Of a stretch of 64,000 nt of DNA, positions 11,552 through 21,106 are shown in pieces. This stretch comes from Hyaloperonospora brassicae (taxonomy: Eukaryota > Oomycota > Peronosporomycetes > Peronosporales > Peronosporaceae): the NCBI GenBank assembly GCA_947650285.1, contig CANTFL010000545.1, positions 92,184 to 156,183 of the forward strand, written 5' to 3'. Position 1 is the first letter of the stretch. Every line of letters starts with the position of its first letter. The notes under the pieces are model-generated. The model did not search any database, was not told the origin of the DNA, and saw nothing but the letters and a program-made list of their open reading frames with translations. Both the position numbers and the translations under genes were made by a program.

Positions 11552-13055
11552 TTACAACGCCAAATTATCGTCAAGTTTTTGGTCGCCACATCGATCTATA
11601 TATCCACATAGAGGTGCACCTTTGACGTAGCCTGCTTTGCGTTCCTCAACGGCAATATCTGCAACTGAGTTCGAGGGTTTACTCGCGTGAATTGGTGCGA
11701 AAGGCTTGGCTTTTTGTCGTTTTGCTTTTGTTGGCCCAGGCGAGCCATCCGATTGCCGTTTTTGTTGCAAAGTCCCGCTCGCTTGCCAATCGATCACATG
11801 TTTATCTCCGACCTCAGAGCCATCACTGATATCGACCACTTCCAGCTCGTGCAGTAACTTTGTGCCAGCCAAGCTCTTTTTTTCGCTCATCATCGCTTGG
11901 CATTTCCCTTCCTTCGCTGCTGACAGATCCAAGCGCCTGACATTCAGTGCCGGTGACACATGACTTCCTTTGTCGTTTACTTTCTCTCTACTCGTGTCGT
12001 AGACGTAAGTCTTCGCGTGATGCTTTCTGCTATAAGTGAAATGCTGAAACCACAGCTCATCACCCATACTTTTTCGTAATGCCTCAACGCACTGCGCCGG
12101 GCTGGACTTATATTTCACAGGCAGCGTGCCAATAGCAAACTCGGGCATCTCCGAAGACGCATCGGATTGCAACACGCGTGCCAGGGCTTTTTCAAAATTC
12201 GCGCCCGTCGATTTCGCGCGCTTCCTGTCAAAGTTATCGCCAAAAGCCCGTATTTGTGATACCTTTTGCCAACACCTGCCACGGTACCAATTGTTTTCGT
12301 TGCACGCTTGTCACTCGCAGGTCCACAAGGCGTCTTATCGAAGATTGACGTATACATACCTGTCGCGTTTACCAAACGCAGTATTGTCCAAAAAGTCGAC
12401 ATAGATCCGATCTTCCACTTCAAGGTTCCTGATGCCTGCTACTGTTCCAGGAGTTCGCACTGTGATCTGCCCACAACGACAAAGCCACATGAACCAATCC
12501 AACGGATCTCGAGTAGTGGCATCCAAGCCAAGCGAGGAACGAAACTACGCACGAGAGAGGGCCACAGTGGCCAATTGAGATACTTGACCCAGCACTTGAC
12601 GCTCCACGTGAACGTATGGTACGGCGCCACGCGGTCACTGTCGATCAACACGACCTCGTCATAGTCTTTTGGCCAGCCGTCGTACGTGATCTTCACCTGC
12701 AGCAGCAGCGTCAGTCCCAACCACGTTGCCGCCACGTCGCAACCAGAAGGGGCACTAGCGCTGCAAAAGACACCTCTTTCGACGACCGGACGTCGATCAC
12801 GCGCGCGACGTTCCACACGCCGTCACCGTCCAGCACGTCTGCATGCAAAGCACCAGACAGTCAGAGCAGCAGCAGCAGCAACAACAACAACAACAACAAC
12901 AACAAACAGTGACAGGCGCACAGGTCAGTGCAGTCCGCAGCAACGCGCAGGCGGTGGAGAAGGAACAACCGGTACGTACCGATCCAGTCGCCGAGCTGCA
13001 AGAGGACTTTGGGCGGTGCGAAGCGGCCGGCGGCAGTGGCGTCGCGTTTTGTCAT
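11552..13055 (-). CDS. Second PWWP and Tudor-knot protein (paralogue)
   Basis: Probable nuclear chromatin reader, 354 aa in my model. Minus-strand exons are 13055-12980, 12838-12774, 12696-12553, 12466-12360 and 12224-11552, with introns of 141, 77, 86 and 135 bp, all GT-AG and in phase. A Tudor-knot-like segment (TYDGWPKDYDEV, DSDRVAPYH) is followed by a PWWP-type domain in which the signature has drifted to NWPLWPSL; an intron again follows directly. The second half is Lys/Ser-rich and disordered (KAKRQKAKPF). It shares domain order and two intron positions with the gene at 6064-7344 but has one extra intron inside the Tudor-knot segment, and similarity is low outside the domains. An upstream in-frame ATG at 13214 would add 53 residues. 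The 3' end could be longer if the final exon splices on. Confidence 0.78.
12865..12907. repeat. CAG/CAA microsatellite in PWWP paralogue intron 1
   Basis: Five AGC repeats are followed by about eight AAC repeats. They lie within the first intron of the minus-strand gene, so they are not translated in my model, although plus-strand frames would give poly-Gln. Confidence 0.85.
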
Positions 13056-13506
13056 CCTCCGCCGAACTGGGTGTTTATGCGACACGTCCTGTGCACACGC
13101 ACTGACGTGTGTGGGGTCGTTGTTGGTCACGATGCGTGACGCAGGTGGGCGAGGATAGGGACGGGACGGACTCGGATCGATCCCGTGGCCACTGATCGAT
13201 GACAGTGGTCCCATGGGGTTAGAAATTCGAAAGCGCTACTTCTGCTGGTGCTGTGAGGAGCCCACGGGTAGAAACGAGTCGCTTCGTTTCTATCCGAACG
13301 CGTCTTTGTGACGCCAATCACTCTCTATCGCCCGTCCAAAACGTCACGACGCGACACTAAACAAAGCAAAAAACTTGGATTGACGTATACATTAAACGTA
13401 TCAAAAGAGGCGCCAACAACGACTCGTGCGGTCGCCGCGACGTGCCGTCCTCCATCGCATGTGTGTGTGTGTGTGGCCACTGCCCATCACACGTCGCGTG
13501 TTTTAG

Positions 13507-14025
13507 TCACTGCAGCACGCAGAAACTGCCCCGGATAAAGTCGACAATGTCCGTGGGGGCGCAGCGCTGGCAGCGGTACCACCCGTTGGTCTCGGGCCGC
13601 ACTTTGGTCGGATCGCGATGGAACAGTTGGCCGCACTCGCGGCACGTGCCGTACTCGCGTGGGTCAGTGCCTGTTGCGGGTGCGAACGCCGTTGCGATGG
13701 GCACCGCGCGCGGAGGTAAGTGCGCTGCCGGGTAGACCGACCCCGCGACCACAGTCGGGAACAGCACTTGCACGCGGCACAGGGGACAGCACAGCGCCTT
13801 CTGCAAGCACTTGTCGATGCAACGTGCGTGGAACAAGTGGCCGCACGACGTTTGCTTGACAACGTCCTTGGCAAACAGAGTCTTGCGGCAATGGCCGCAC
13901 TCGGCGTCTGCTCGTGTGGCCGCCGCAGCGCTTCCTGGCGCCGGTGGCGGAGCGTACACTTGGGGCGGAATGTCGGCCACTGTCTGCGGCAACAAGTGGT
14001 TCGTCGTGGCCGCAGTGGGTATCAT
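13507..14025 (-). CDS. RING-H2 finger protein
   Basis: Single-exon protein of 172 aa. Residues about 43-85 form a C3H2C3 RING: CGHC, then a 13-residue loop, CGHLFH, RCIDKC and CPLC. All eight zinc ligands are present, so E3 ubiquitin-ligase activity is likely by family. A second Cys cluster at about 127-155 (CRECGQLFH...CQRC) could bind another zinc. The N-terminus is Pro/Ala-rich, and I see no membrane segment or signal peptide. It is divergent from the ankyrin gene starting at 14506, sharing an intergenic region of about 480 bp that contains an ATTGG (inverted CCAAT) box at 14424-14428. Substrate unknown. Confidence 0.85.
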   Translation of the reverse strand: MIPTAATTNHLLPQTVADIPPQVYAPPPAPGSAAAATRADAECGHCRKTLFAKDVVKQTSCGHLFHARCIDKCLQKALCCPLCRVQVLFPTVVAGSVYPAAHLPPRAVPIATAFAPATGTDPREYGTCRECGQLFHRDPTKVRPETNGWYRCQRCAPTDIVDFIRGSFCVLQ

Positions 14026-14505
14026 TTTCGTGCTCTCTGTTTACTGTTTTCGAGACTGACGGACAGGACGGACGGACGGACAGCGTCCAAAGTGGTTTCG
14101 AGCCCGAAAAAGCGCAACGCGAGAACGGCCAGAGGCGCTGCGACCGACGCACTGGATTCTCAGCTGCGACAAGAGAAGACGCACAAGCACAGCGGCTGCG
14201 AGAGGTGGTGTCGACCACACCAACTCCAACCGACTCGCGCCACCGAACGCAGCAGCGGCCACGCGCGCGACACCAATTGGCACCTCGAGAGCTCCCACGC
14301 GCTGCGCCCGACGCGTAATATCGTATCGAGTCGCCTCCTGCCGCCGCCGCCGCCGCCGCCGCCGTCTTCCGTCCCCCAGGCCCACTCGCCGCTCTCGCTC
14401 GTCGACTGACGCAAGTCGTCGTCATTGGCCGCGTCACGTCACTCTGCTTCGTGCGTCTCCTCGCACTCGTTTCAGTCGGTCGAATCGATAGCGCCTGAGC
14501 GCAAC

Positions 14506-15681
14506 ATGTTCCACTTCATTGCCGAGAAGCTCAACGTGAAGAACTTGGGTGAGCTCCTGGCGCCGACGCTCACGCCCGAGCAGGAGCTCCACGCTGCGAT
14601 TGAAGAGGGACTGGTCGACAAAGTGCTGGCGCTGCTGGACGAGGCGAACGTCGATCCGAACGCCACGAACGAAGCCGGGAACCTGCCGATCCACACGGCC
14701 GCGTACCACGGCCGCGTCGACGTCCTGACGGTCCTTCTGGCCCACAACGTCGACGTGAACGCCACGTGCCCGCGTCAGAACTCGCCGCTGCACTACGCCG
14801 CTGCGCAGACGCGTGACGAAGCTGTGCGCTTCCTCGTCGACAATGGCGCGAACCCGGCGCTGCGCAACCGCAGCGGCCGCACGCCGTACGATGTGGCCAA
14901 AGGAGACAACATCCGTCAGTACCTACTTCCACTGCAGTTCCGGCACGAAGATCCAGCGCAAGCTGCATCGCATTTGCCGCCGGGCGTTACGCCGTCTGTC
15001 GATCCAATGGCGCCGCGACCAGTGATCGCGCCTCCGCCCGTCAGCGGAGACTACTCGACGATGCCGCACCCTTCGACGATCGGCGCGGCACCTCCGCAGC
15101 AGATGGCGCAGACCAATTTGTACGCTGCGGCTACACATAGTGCGATCCCTCGCGGTGGGCCATCACGGTTTGCTCGTCCGAAGGGCTACCGCCCTATCCA
15201 GGCGGACGGCTTTGGCTCCAGCGTCGGCAACGAGGAGCTGACGGCCAAGTTCGGCAACACGCGCGAGGTGAAGGTCACTGCGCCACCTCCAGCCGCTATG
15301 GCACCGGTGGGGTCAGCCCCGATTGAAAGCCTTGCAGTCAACAGCGCTGCAGCGATCCCTCCCGTTGCTGGCGTCAACCCATACGCGTCCACGTACGCTG
15401 ACAAGCCGCAAAAGCCTTCACCTGGCGGGTATCCTGCACCGACGCTGCCGGGTGCTGGCGCGGTCGCTCGTGGTCCGCCTCAGTTCAAGATCTTCAACCC
15501 CAAGCTCGCTGACGCTGCGTCGCCTGGTCCTTCAGCTGCGTCGCATGCTCCTCCTGCCTTTGGTGCAAGAGCTCCTTCGAGTGCACCGCTGAACCCGCTG
15601 CCGTCGTACACGGCCCAAGCGAACGCGGCTCTCCACGAAGAGCAAGTGCATGTGTCGACCACCGACAGTGCGCTGCAGTAA
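14506..15681 (+). CDS. Ankyrin-repeat protein with Pro-rich C-terminus
   Basis: Single-exon protein of 391 aa. The start is the first ATG (MFHFIAEKLN); the open frame extends further upstream but without an ATG. Residues about 25-150 carry three to four ankyrin repeats (NLPIHTAAYHGRVDVLTVLL; SPLHYAAAQ; GRTPYDVAKG). The remaining 240 residues are rich in Pro/Ala/Ser, with short conserved-looking islands (RPKGYRPIQADGFGSSVGN, QFKIFNPKL), probably flexible. Ankyrin repeats bind proteins; no catalytic domain is visible. High GC at third positions makes long antisense frames here, which I treat as shadows. Confidence 0.88.
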   Translation: MFHFIAEKLNVKNLGELLAPTLTPEQELHAAIEEGLVDKVLALLDEANVDPNATNEAGNLPIHTAAYHGRVDVLTVLLAHNVDVNATCPRQNSPLHYAAAQTRDEAVRFLVDNGANPALRNRSGRTPYDVAKGDNIRQYLLPLQFRHEDPAQAASHLPPGVTPSVDPMAPRPVIAPPPVSGDYSTMPHPSTIGAAPPQQMAQTNLYAAATHSAIPRGGPSRFARPKGYRPIQADGFGSSVGNEELTAKFGNTREVKVTAPPPAAMAPVGSAPIESLAVNSAAAIPPVAGVNPYASTYADKPQKPSPGGYPAPTLPGAGAVARGPPQFKIFNPKLADAASPGPSAASHAPPAFGARAPSSAPLNPLPSYTAQANAALHEEQVHVSTTDSALQ

Positions 15682-15857
15682 GAGGCGGCACGAAGGCAGT
15701 AGGCGCGTGGCACGTCGATACGAGACGCAGTATACCGGTGTACGCTCCGCCGTCGTGTGTCAATGTAATCGTTGAGAAACAGCTGCCGCCTCGTCACGTG
15801 CAAAAGTAACGCTAGCAAGTGGCAGAATTGTTACTTTATCTGAAGCCTTCCCATCAG

Positions 15858-15870
15858 CCAATGAGCCAAT
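15858..15870 (+). promoter_or_regulatory. Two adjacent CCAAT boxes
   Basis: CCAAT occurs at 15858-15862 and 15866-15870, about 40-50 bp before the first possible ATG of the guanylate kinase gene. Single CCAAT/ATTGG boxes also precede the ankyrin, Sen1 and DnaJ genes in this window, so NF-Y-type activation is a reasonable inference. Confidence 0.45.
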
Positions 15871-15908
15871 CAGTCAGTCGCGCTGTCCGTGACGACGTCG
15901 TCGCGAAG

Positions 15909-16833
15909 ATGAGTGTGAACCCATTGACGGCGCCCCCGACCGTCGTCGTCGGTCGAAGAGCTGTCGCCCCTGGACGAGCGCAAAGCGGCGCTCAAGCACG
16001 AGCACGCGGCCTACGTCGAGGCGCACCCGGAGATCAAGACGCTGCTCAGTGGCTTCATGTCGGCGCTGCTGCTGGAGAAACCGCAGGACGTTGCGGCGTT
16101 CGCGACCACTCACTTTTCGGCCATGAGGCCGTTCCATCGCGCCCAGGTACACTGCTGTGTCTTGTGGATTCTCTGTCATGCAGTGGTGGTGGTGGTGGCG
16201 TGTGTGACTGAGCCTGTTGCCGTGCGACATGCGTGCGTGTTGCAGCTCGAGCCGATCGTGATTGCTGGTCCCTCGGGCGTTGGCAAAGGCACGCTCATTA
16301 ACTTACTGCTGCGGCAGTTCCCCGACACGTTTGGCTTTTCCGTGAGCCATACGACGCGCGGGCCGCGGGAGGGGGAAGTGGACGGCGTGGCGTACCACTT
16401 TATGGAGAAGAGTAGGATGCTCGAGGAGATTGCAGCTGGCCGGTTCCTCGAACACGCCGAGGTGCATGGCAACCTCTATGGAACGAGCAGACGCGCTGTG
16501 CAGGAAGTGCAGGACCAGGGCAAGATTTGCATCCTGGACATTGATATTCAGGGCGTGAAACAGGTCAAGCAGGCGGGCCTTCGCGCCAAGTATCTCTTCG
16601 TTGCCCCGCCTTCCATGGACGAGCTTGAAGATCGTCTGCGTGGACGCGCCACCGAGACGGAGGACAAGATCCAGCTGCGCTTGAAGAATGCAGCTGGCGA
16701 AATTGCGTTCAGCGAGCAGCCGGGTGTGTTTGACGCTGTCCTTGTCAATAAGGTGGTCGACGATAGCTTTCGTGAGCTAAGTACTATACTCAAGCAATGG
16801 TACCCCACGGCGGATCTGAATTCGACGAGTTGA
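15909..16833 (+). CDS. GUK1: Guanylate kinase with N-terminal RIIa-like segment
   Basis: Catalyses ATP + GMP to ADP + GDP. The catalytic part is complete: P-loop GPSGVGKGT, the GMP-binding region SHTTRGPREGEVDG with YHF, and the DIDIQGVKQV and RLRGRATE segments. One intron (16147-16245) joins FHRAQ to LEPIVIAG in phase 0. Upstream, in the same frame, 15955-16056 encodes a helical segment (HPEIKTLL...LLLEKPQDVAAFA) resembling an RIIa/DPY-30 docking motif. That frame has a stop at 15925-15927 and no ATG before 16057. The ATG at 15909 is one frame off and would be in frame if one G in the GTC repeat near 15951 were absent. The protein may therefore start at 15909 (with a sequence error or frameshift) or, as a 225-aa form, at 16057. 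Confidence 0.85.
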
Positions 16834-17549
16834 AGAAGAGCATCGGATAGCCTGTGCGCATTGCACTGATATTGCTGCCAAGTTGTGCGACGCCGCGCAT
16901 GTGAATATGGTCCGCTGCTGAAGTGTACGCCATCGTGAGTTGTACCTTCAGCTGGTTCGGCATTCTACTGATAGTGTATTGACGAGTTGAGTTAAAAGAC
17001 TGATGGATGTCTCCGTTTCCTTAGTATTTTCTTCATAGGCTCTTGGCGTGTTGACCAGTGCGGTAGGTATCCGTTATCCAACTGACGAAAACGACACCTG
17101 ATACATCTCGGCCTCCTCTGTCTGTTGTCAAGCGTGGGGTAGTCAGAACAATGTTAGGTGAAGCCTGACTTCTCCTGGAAGCATTGAGGTGTCATGAACG
17201 GGCAGGATCAAACAGCGTTGCGCTGACCGGAACATCGAAAGTCTGAGATCAGTGTAAAGCTGTTGAGGGAAGTGCGTACAAACGTCCTACTTTGACGTTC
17301 GCAACAGTTTCTCGCACGCGAGAAAGCTCGAGGCAATTGGCTTTCGCGGCCGTAAGCTCCGTAGTCAACACTGTTTCGTCGCCCACATTTCACAGTTTGT
17401 CCTTGCACCACCGATCCCTTGGCTCCTGTCTCGTTCTCAGTGGCGGCAAACAGTGCAGCAATCATCGGTCAACCAGCGAAAAAGCACTCGCGCTAGAACG
17501 CAGCCATGCTTGACGTTTTTGCTGCGAACTGTACCACCATCATTAATCG
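16834..17549. other. Intergenic, no gene seen
   Basis: Region downstream of the guanylate kinase. Its open frames are short and show no motif. Confidence 0.5.
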
Positions 17550-18010
17550 CTTTGACTGCACTTGGCTGTTTGTCAAGTCCACTGCCTCTCCGACTGCTGA
17601 AGAAGACGGAGAGCAACAACAATGGGTCGAAGGGGATTCCGGAGGCGGAGGTTGAGTCCAAGCACGAGCTGGGAGCTGACCTCAATCGTCTGCGTGCCTG
17701 GAATCCATGTCGATGATGGCACTTCTCGACCAAGACAAACAGAATGAGAGGGATGGGTCACACAAACGTTGACCGAAGACGCGCGTTTGGAAGGGGTTCA
17801 AACGACTGAAGAGGACGAGAAAAGCTGTGGACCGATTTGAAATGCAGCACCTGTCGCAGAAGGGTTTGCCAACACGGAAAAGATCGTCGTTTTACGTGGT
17901 GCCTGCTCCTTGCTATGTGTAACTGGAGAATGCTTCCGGGCTGCTTGCAGAATTCTCCATAGACTCGATGTTCGCAACAAACACAACACCTGGTCCACGG
18001 TCGACGTGTG
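17550..18010 (+). pseudogene. Relic A, inverted counterpart of relic B
   Basis: This roughly 460-bp stretch is clearly similar, in opposite orientation, to 39795-40266. Shared landmarks are the start FDCTWLF, a segment GVQTT..EDE or GVQKTGEDA, then MQHLSQKG and VVPAPCYV, then ASGLLAEF. The reading here is broken by stops (for example TAA right after CYV). I do not recognise the family. It is either a dispersed repeat or two copies of a dead gene. Confidence 0.6.
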
Positions 18011-19316
18011 GATCAACTACGTAGCTTTCGTTTTCGATACGACATGTTGCTGATGATCGTGTGTACACGTATCTTTCGAAGCTATAAAAGTCGAGCCAGG
18101 TTCGTACTAAATCTCGACTTACAAAGCACTTTTGCCGACAGTGGCCGATTTTATAGGATGTAATTTGGCGAGCGAGAAAACGAGGGTCTGTTGACGGCGA
18201 ATGAGATCCTTTCTATCGGCGGCCGAAACGGAGAAAAGGACACAATTTATCGGAGGGAGTACCGTCGGAGCCCAAAATCGATTCAACGAACGAGGCTTAC
18301 GAGACGACAAACGACTTACGTGCGGACATCGATCGTGTTGCACAGGGTCAACGATTGTCGCAGCAATGCATGAGCTGTCACTGAGACACTATCGCGGAAC
18401 CATAACATCCAGCCCATGTCTGCATATCGTACGCTGACTTTCCGAGCGAGAGTTGCTCACGTCCCACGTGCTGTCATCCGTTCACCTGCCGTAGTGAACG
18501 AGTCAGTGACCCGTGACTTGCAACTTTGCTGACAATGTTCGGACGCAGAGCCATTGAGCTGACCAAGTGTGGTGGCAATCGCAAACATGGCCCTTTTCGT
18601 ATCGATGTGAGCTGCGGTCTCGCTTTGGGCACACCTGACCATTGCGGTGCAACCCGTCAGGGCAGTTGCTGTGTACGACAGTCGTCGAGGTCAAACAAGT
18701 GGTAAAGCCGTCCGTCGGTATCGTCGCGTCCCGCGCGCTCGATGTCTCGACCGCCTCATATGCACACTGAGCAAAACGCTCGTGTGGGGTTTGCACAGAG
18801 CATCGAAGAGCACTTCGCTTCGCGTCAGAAGAACACGCCGTGCGTATCGGCACTAGCGACAACCGGACGGGTACTATTATTCGTCGTGTGCACTTGAAGT
18901 AGAGGTCTCTGGCATCTCGTTCGACCATCGACAGCGTGAGGGGGGGGAAGGGCGCCCGCAGCCGGTAAAGAAGAGCCAAAGCGGGAGATGCGCCTGCGTC
19001 GTGTCGTCGTGTCGCACGTGCGACAAGTACCGCCGACGGGTCCCGCGTGACGGGTTCAACGGATGAAGGGGCAGCGCGCGACTGAGGAAGTGGAGGTCGG
19101 AGACAGCGCTGCGATCTGTGCGTCGGTCATTCTGCTCTATGGCGACGGCCGATGGACAAATCTGATGTTGTCGCTCTGTGCGGAATGTCACGGACCCCAT
19201 CTCCTGCTGTGCTCTTTTTGCCGGCGTTGACTTATTGACAAACACCGCCCGTGGACTCGACAGTGGCAGTGGCAGTGCAGTGCAGACGGTACCAGTACCA
19301 GTACACTTGCAGGCGC
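18011..19316. other. Intergenic, no gene seen
   Basis: Contains a TATAAAAG motif near 18083 with no gene behind it, and a CAGTGG/CAGTGC-rich stretch near 19260-19280. Minus-strand open frames around 18500-19515 lack motifs. Confidence 0.45.
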
Positions 19317-20322
19317 ATGATCCAGCGCAATTGTGGCGTGGTGCGTGCGTAGTGTCACGAGTGGGTACGCTTGGGCAGTTCTTGCTGACGAAGTGCGCTA
19401 CAGGTCTTCCATGTGTCACTGCTGTACAATTTGATGCTGGAACACGAGCAGCGCCGTCCGTGGTGGAGCCGCATTGAACCCCACTTGGTGCTCGGTGCAC
19501 TGCCCCTGCAAGCAAAGGACCATTTGAACTTGGTGCGCAGGTCTAGTGGAGCAGCTCCGTGTGTATGTTGAGGGGGGGGGGCTACGTGTTTGTGCTGAAC
19601 GTGTTTTTCTTCGATGGTATGGACACAGTTGGTGCAACGCGAGGGCGTGAAAGCCGTTGTGACCATGAACCAGCCCGAAGAGCTCTTACCGAATTTCCTG
19701 TCGACCCCAGTTTCGCCGGGTACAAACACGGACACGTGAAAGAGCGAGTGGGCGTCAGAGCTGACTGAACTATGTCTACCCGTCTCTGTGTGTGTGTTTT
19801 TTTCTCTGCTGCCGTGAAGCCGAGTGGGCGAACGAGCACGTGGCTCAATGCTTTGGCTCGACTCAAGACTTCGCTTCGCCAGCGCTGGATACTATTGAAA
19901 AGTTGGTGCTGCGTGACAAGTTGGCCTTGCAAAAGCGACGAGTGCTAACGCCGAACGCGCTCAGGTGTGTGCTCTTTCTTCATGACCAGGTTGACGTGCA
20001 GCAAAACACGACCTACGTGCATTGCAAAGCTGGACGTGGCCGGAGCGCAGTAGTTGTCGTGGCATTTCTCATGCAGCATCGCCAGATGACACTCGACGAG
20101 GCCTTTGAGGCGGTAGCGACCAAGCGACCACACGTGTGTCTCAACGCGAGCCAGTACCAGACCTTGCGAGAGTTCAGGGACAAGTACTCGTCACCAGGTT
20201 TACCCCGTCCAGCTTTGCCCACTGGCCGCGAATACAGAGGAAGGGATCGCCCGTCTAGGCTGAACCACATTGCAGTTGCTTTATTGCAGGCCAACCGCCG
20301 CCAGCAGTTTACACTAACCTGA
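19317..20322 (+). CDS. PTPMT1: PTPMT1-like dual-specificity phosphatase
   Basis: Likely mitochondrial phosphatase that, in its family, dephosphorylates phosphatidylglycerophosphate in cardiolipin synthesis. I read exons 19317-19340, 19404-19532, 19629-19719 and 19820-20322 (248 aa; introns 63, 96 and 100 bp, all in phase). Family landmarks follow in order: LLYNLM, then WWSRIEPHLVLGALPL near the N-terminus, VVTMNQPEE in the middle, and the signature HCKAGRGRS with catalytic Cys about residue 150. The general acid is probably an Asp in the AEWANEHV...SPALDTI segment. The 24-nt first exon is the weakest part; the true start could lie elsewhere upstream. The stop codon lies inside the 3' end of the opposite gene (20309-21106). 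Confidence 0.83.
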
Positions 20323-21106
20323 ACGTGTAGATCCCTTCGTCGGTCGTGGGTTCCTCCCACTCAAAGCCCACGCCCTTTGCAGTGGCCAAGACATAGTCAA
20401 TCGAGACATTGCGCTTCGTGTACGCCAGCAGGAACTCCGATGCGGCTTTGCCCTCAGCCCCACTACAGCGACCAGGCTTGAGCAAGTACTTGGCAGTCTC
20501 GAACAGCGGCAGCACGTGCTCTTGCTCGTAGATAACATCAGCGCCCAGGACAACGTCAAACGTATCGCGGATCTGGTCGAGGTCGACGCCCCATAGCAAC
20601 TTGCGGCACTGCACTCGCTGCTCGACGTTGTTGAGCCGACAGTTGGCCACGAGCTGCTCAATCGTGCGCTCGTCTCCATCGGTGATCACCACCGGCTTCT
20701 CCGTGAGGTACGACGCCAGAATGCCACTGAGTCCGAGACCGCTGCCCAGCTCGAGGATCGACTTTCCTGCAAATCGGCGCCGGTGCTCGTACAGGAACGT
20801 ACTCAGGAAGTCGCCTGCGCGCCAGAGCGTCAGCCCCGTGGACTCGAGTGTCTGGCCAATGTCGCGTCGCAGTCCGCGAAGGCGAAGGACAATCGGCGCA
20901 TTGTGCTCATCGTTGGCACCGAACGTGAACTCAAACGACTCGTCTTGGGGCTCCGTGTCGAGCGCCTTTTGAATGGCAACGCGCACGTCCGTTGAGCGCT
21001 CGGCGACGACAATGCCGCGCTCGCTGACGAACTCCTGAAGAGCGGCGAGCGCTGCGCTGGACAGCGCCAGTGGGTCGCTGTCACTTTCAGTGTCGCTGCC
21101 GCTCAT
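20309..21106 (-). CDS. METTL21-type methyltransferase (Methyltransf_16)
   Basis: Single-exon protein of 265 aa, probably a cytosolic or nuclear protein-lysine methyltransferase. The SAM-binding motif I is ILELGSGLGLSGI (residues about 117-129), preceded by TGLTLWRAGDFLS, the typical pre-motif of the family. Motif II is ITDGDERT, and the post-motif DVVLGADVIYEQE is in the expected place. The chosen ATG gives an acidic Ser/Asp-rich N-terminus (MSGSDTESDSDP); the frame is open for another 104 codons upstream but those look non-coding. Its last 14 bases overlap the phosphatase gene tail to tail. The substrate cannot be predicted. Confidence 0.88.
   Translation of the reverse strand: MSGSDTESDSDPLALSSAALAALQEFVSERGIVVAERSTDVRVAIQKALDTEPQDESFEFTFGANDEHNAPIVLRLRGLRRDIGQTLESTGLTLWRAGDFLSTFLYEHRRRFAGKSILELGSGLGLSGILASYLTEKPVVITDGDERTIEQLVANCRLNNVEQRVQCRKLLWGVDLDQIRDTFDVVLGADVIYEQEHVLPLFETAKYLLKPGRCSGAEGKAASEFLLAYTKRNVSIDYVLATAKGVGFEWEEPTTDEGIYTFRLV

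Noticed and set aside
12840..13105. Poly-Gln protein on the plus strand
   Set aside because: The CAG/CAA tract lies in an intron of the minus-strand PWWP gene and the plus-strand frame has no other coding signs.
13664..14437. Long minus-strand open frame of 257 codons over the RING gene
   Set aside because: It overlaps the RING-H2 frame in another register, has Arg/Ala-rich composition typical of GC-rich shadows and no motif.
14434..15818. Several antisense open frames under the ankyrin gene
   Set aside because: High third-position GC on the plus strand opens these frames; the plus-strand protein has clear ankyrin repeats.
18075..18100. TATA box as promoter of a gene or ncRNA
   Set aside because: TATAAAAG is present but no coding or structured RNA follows.
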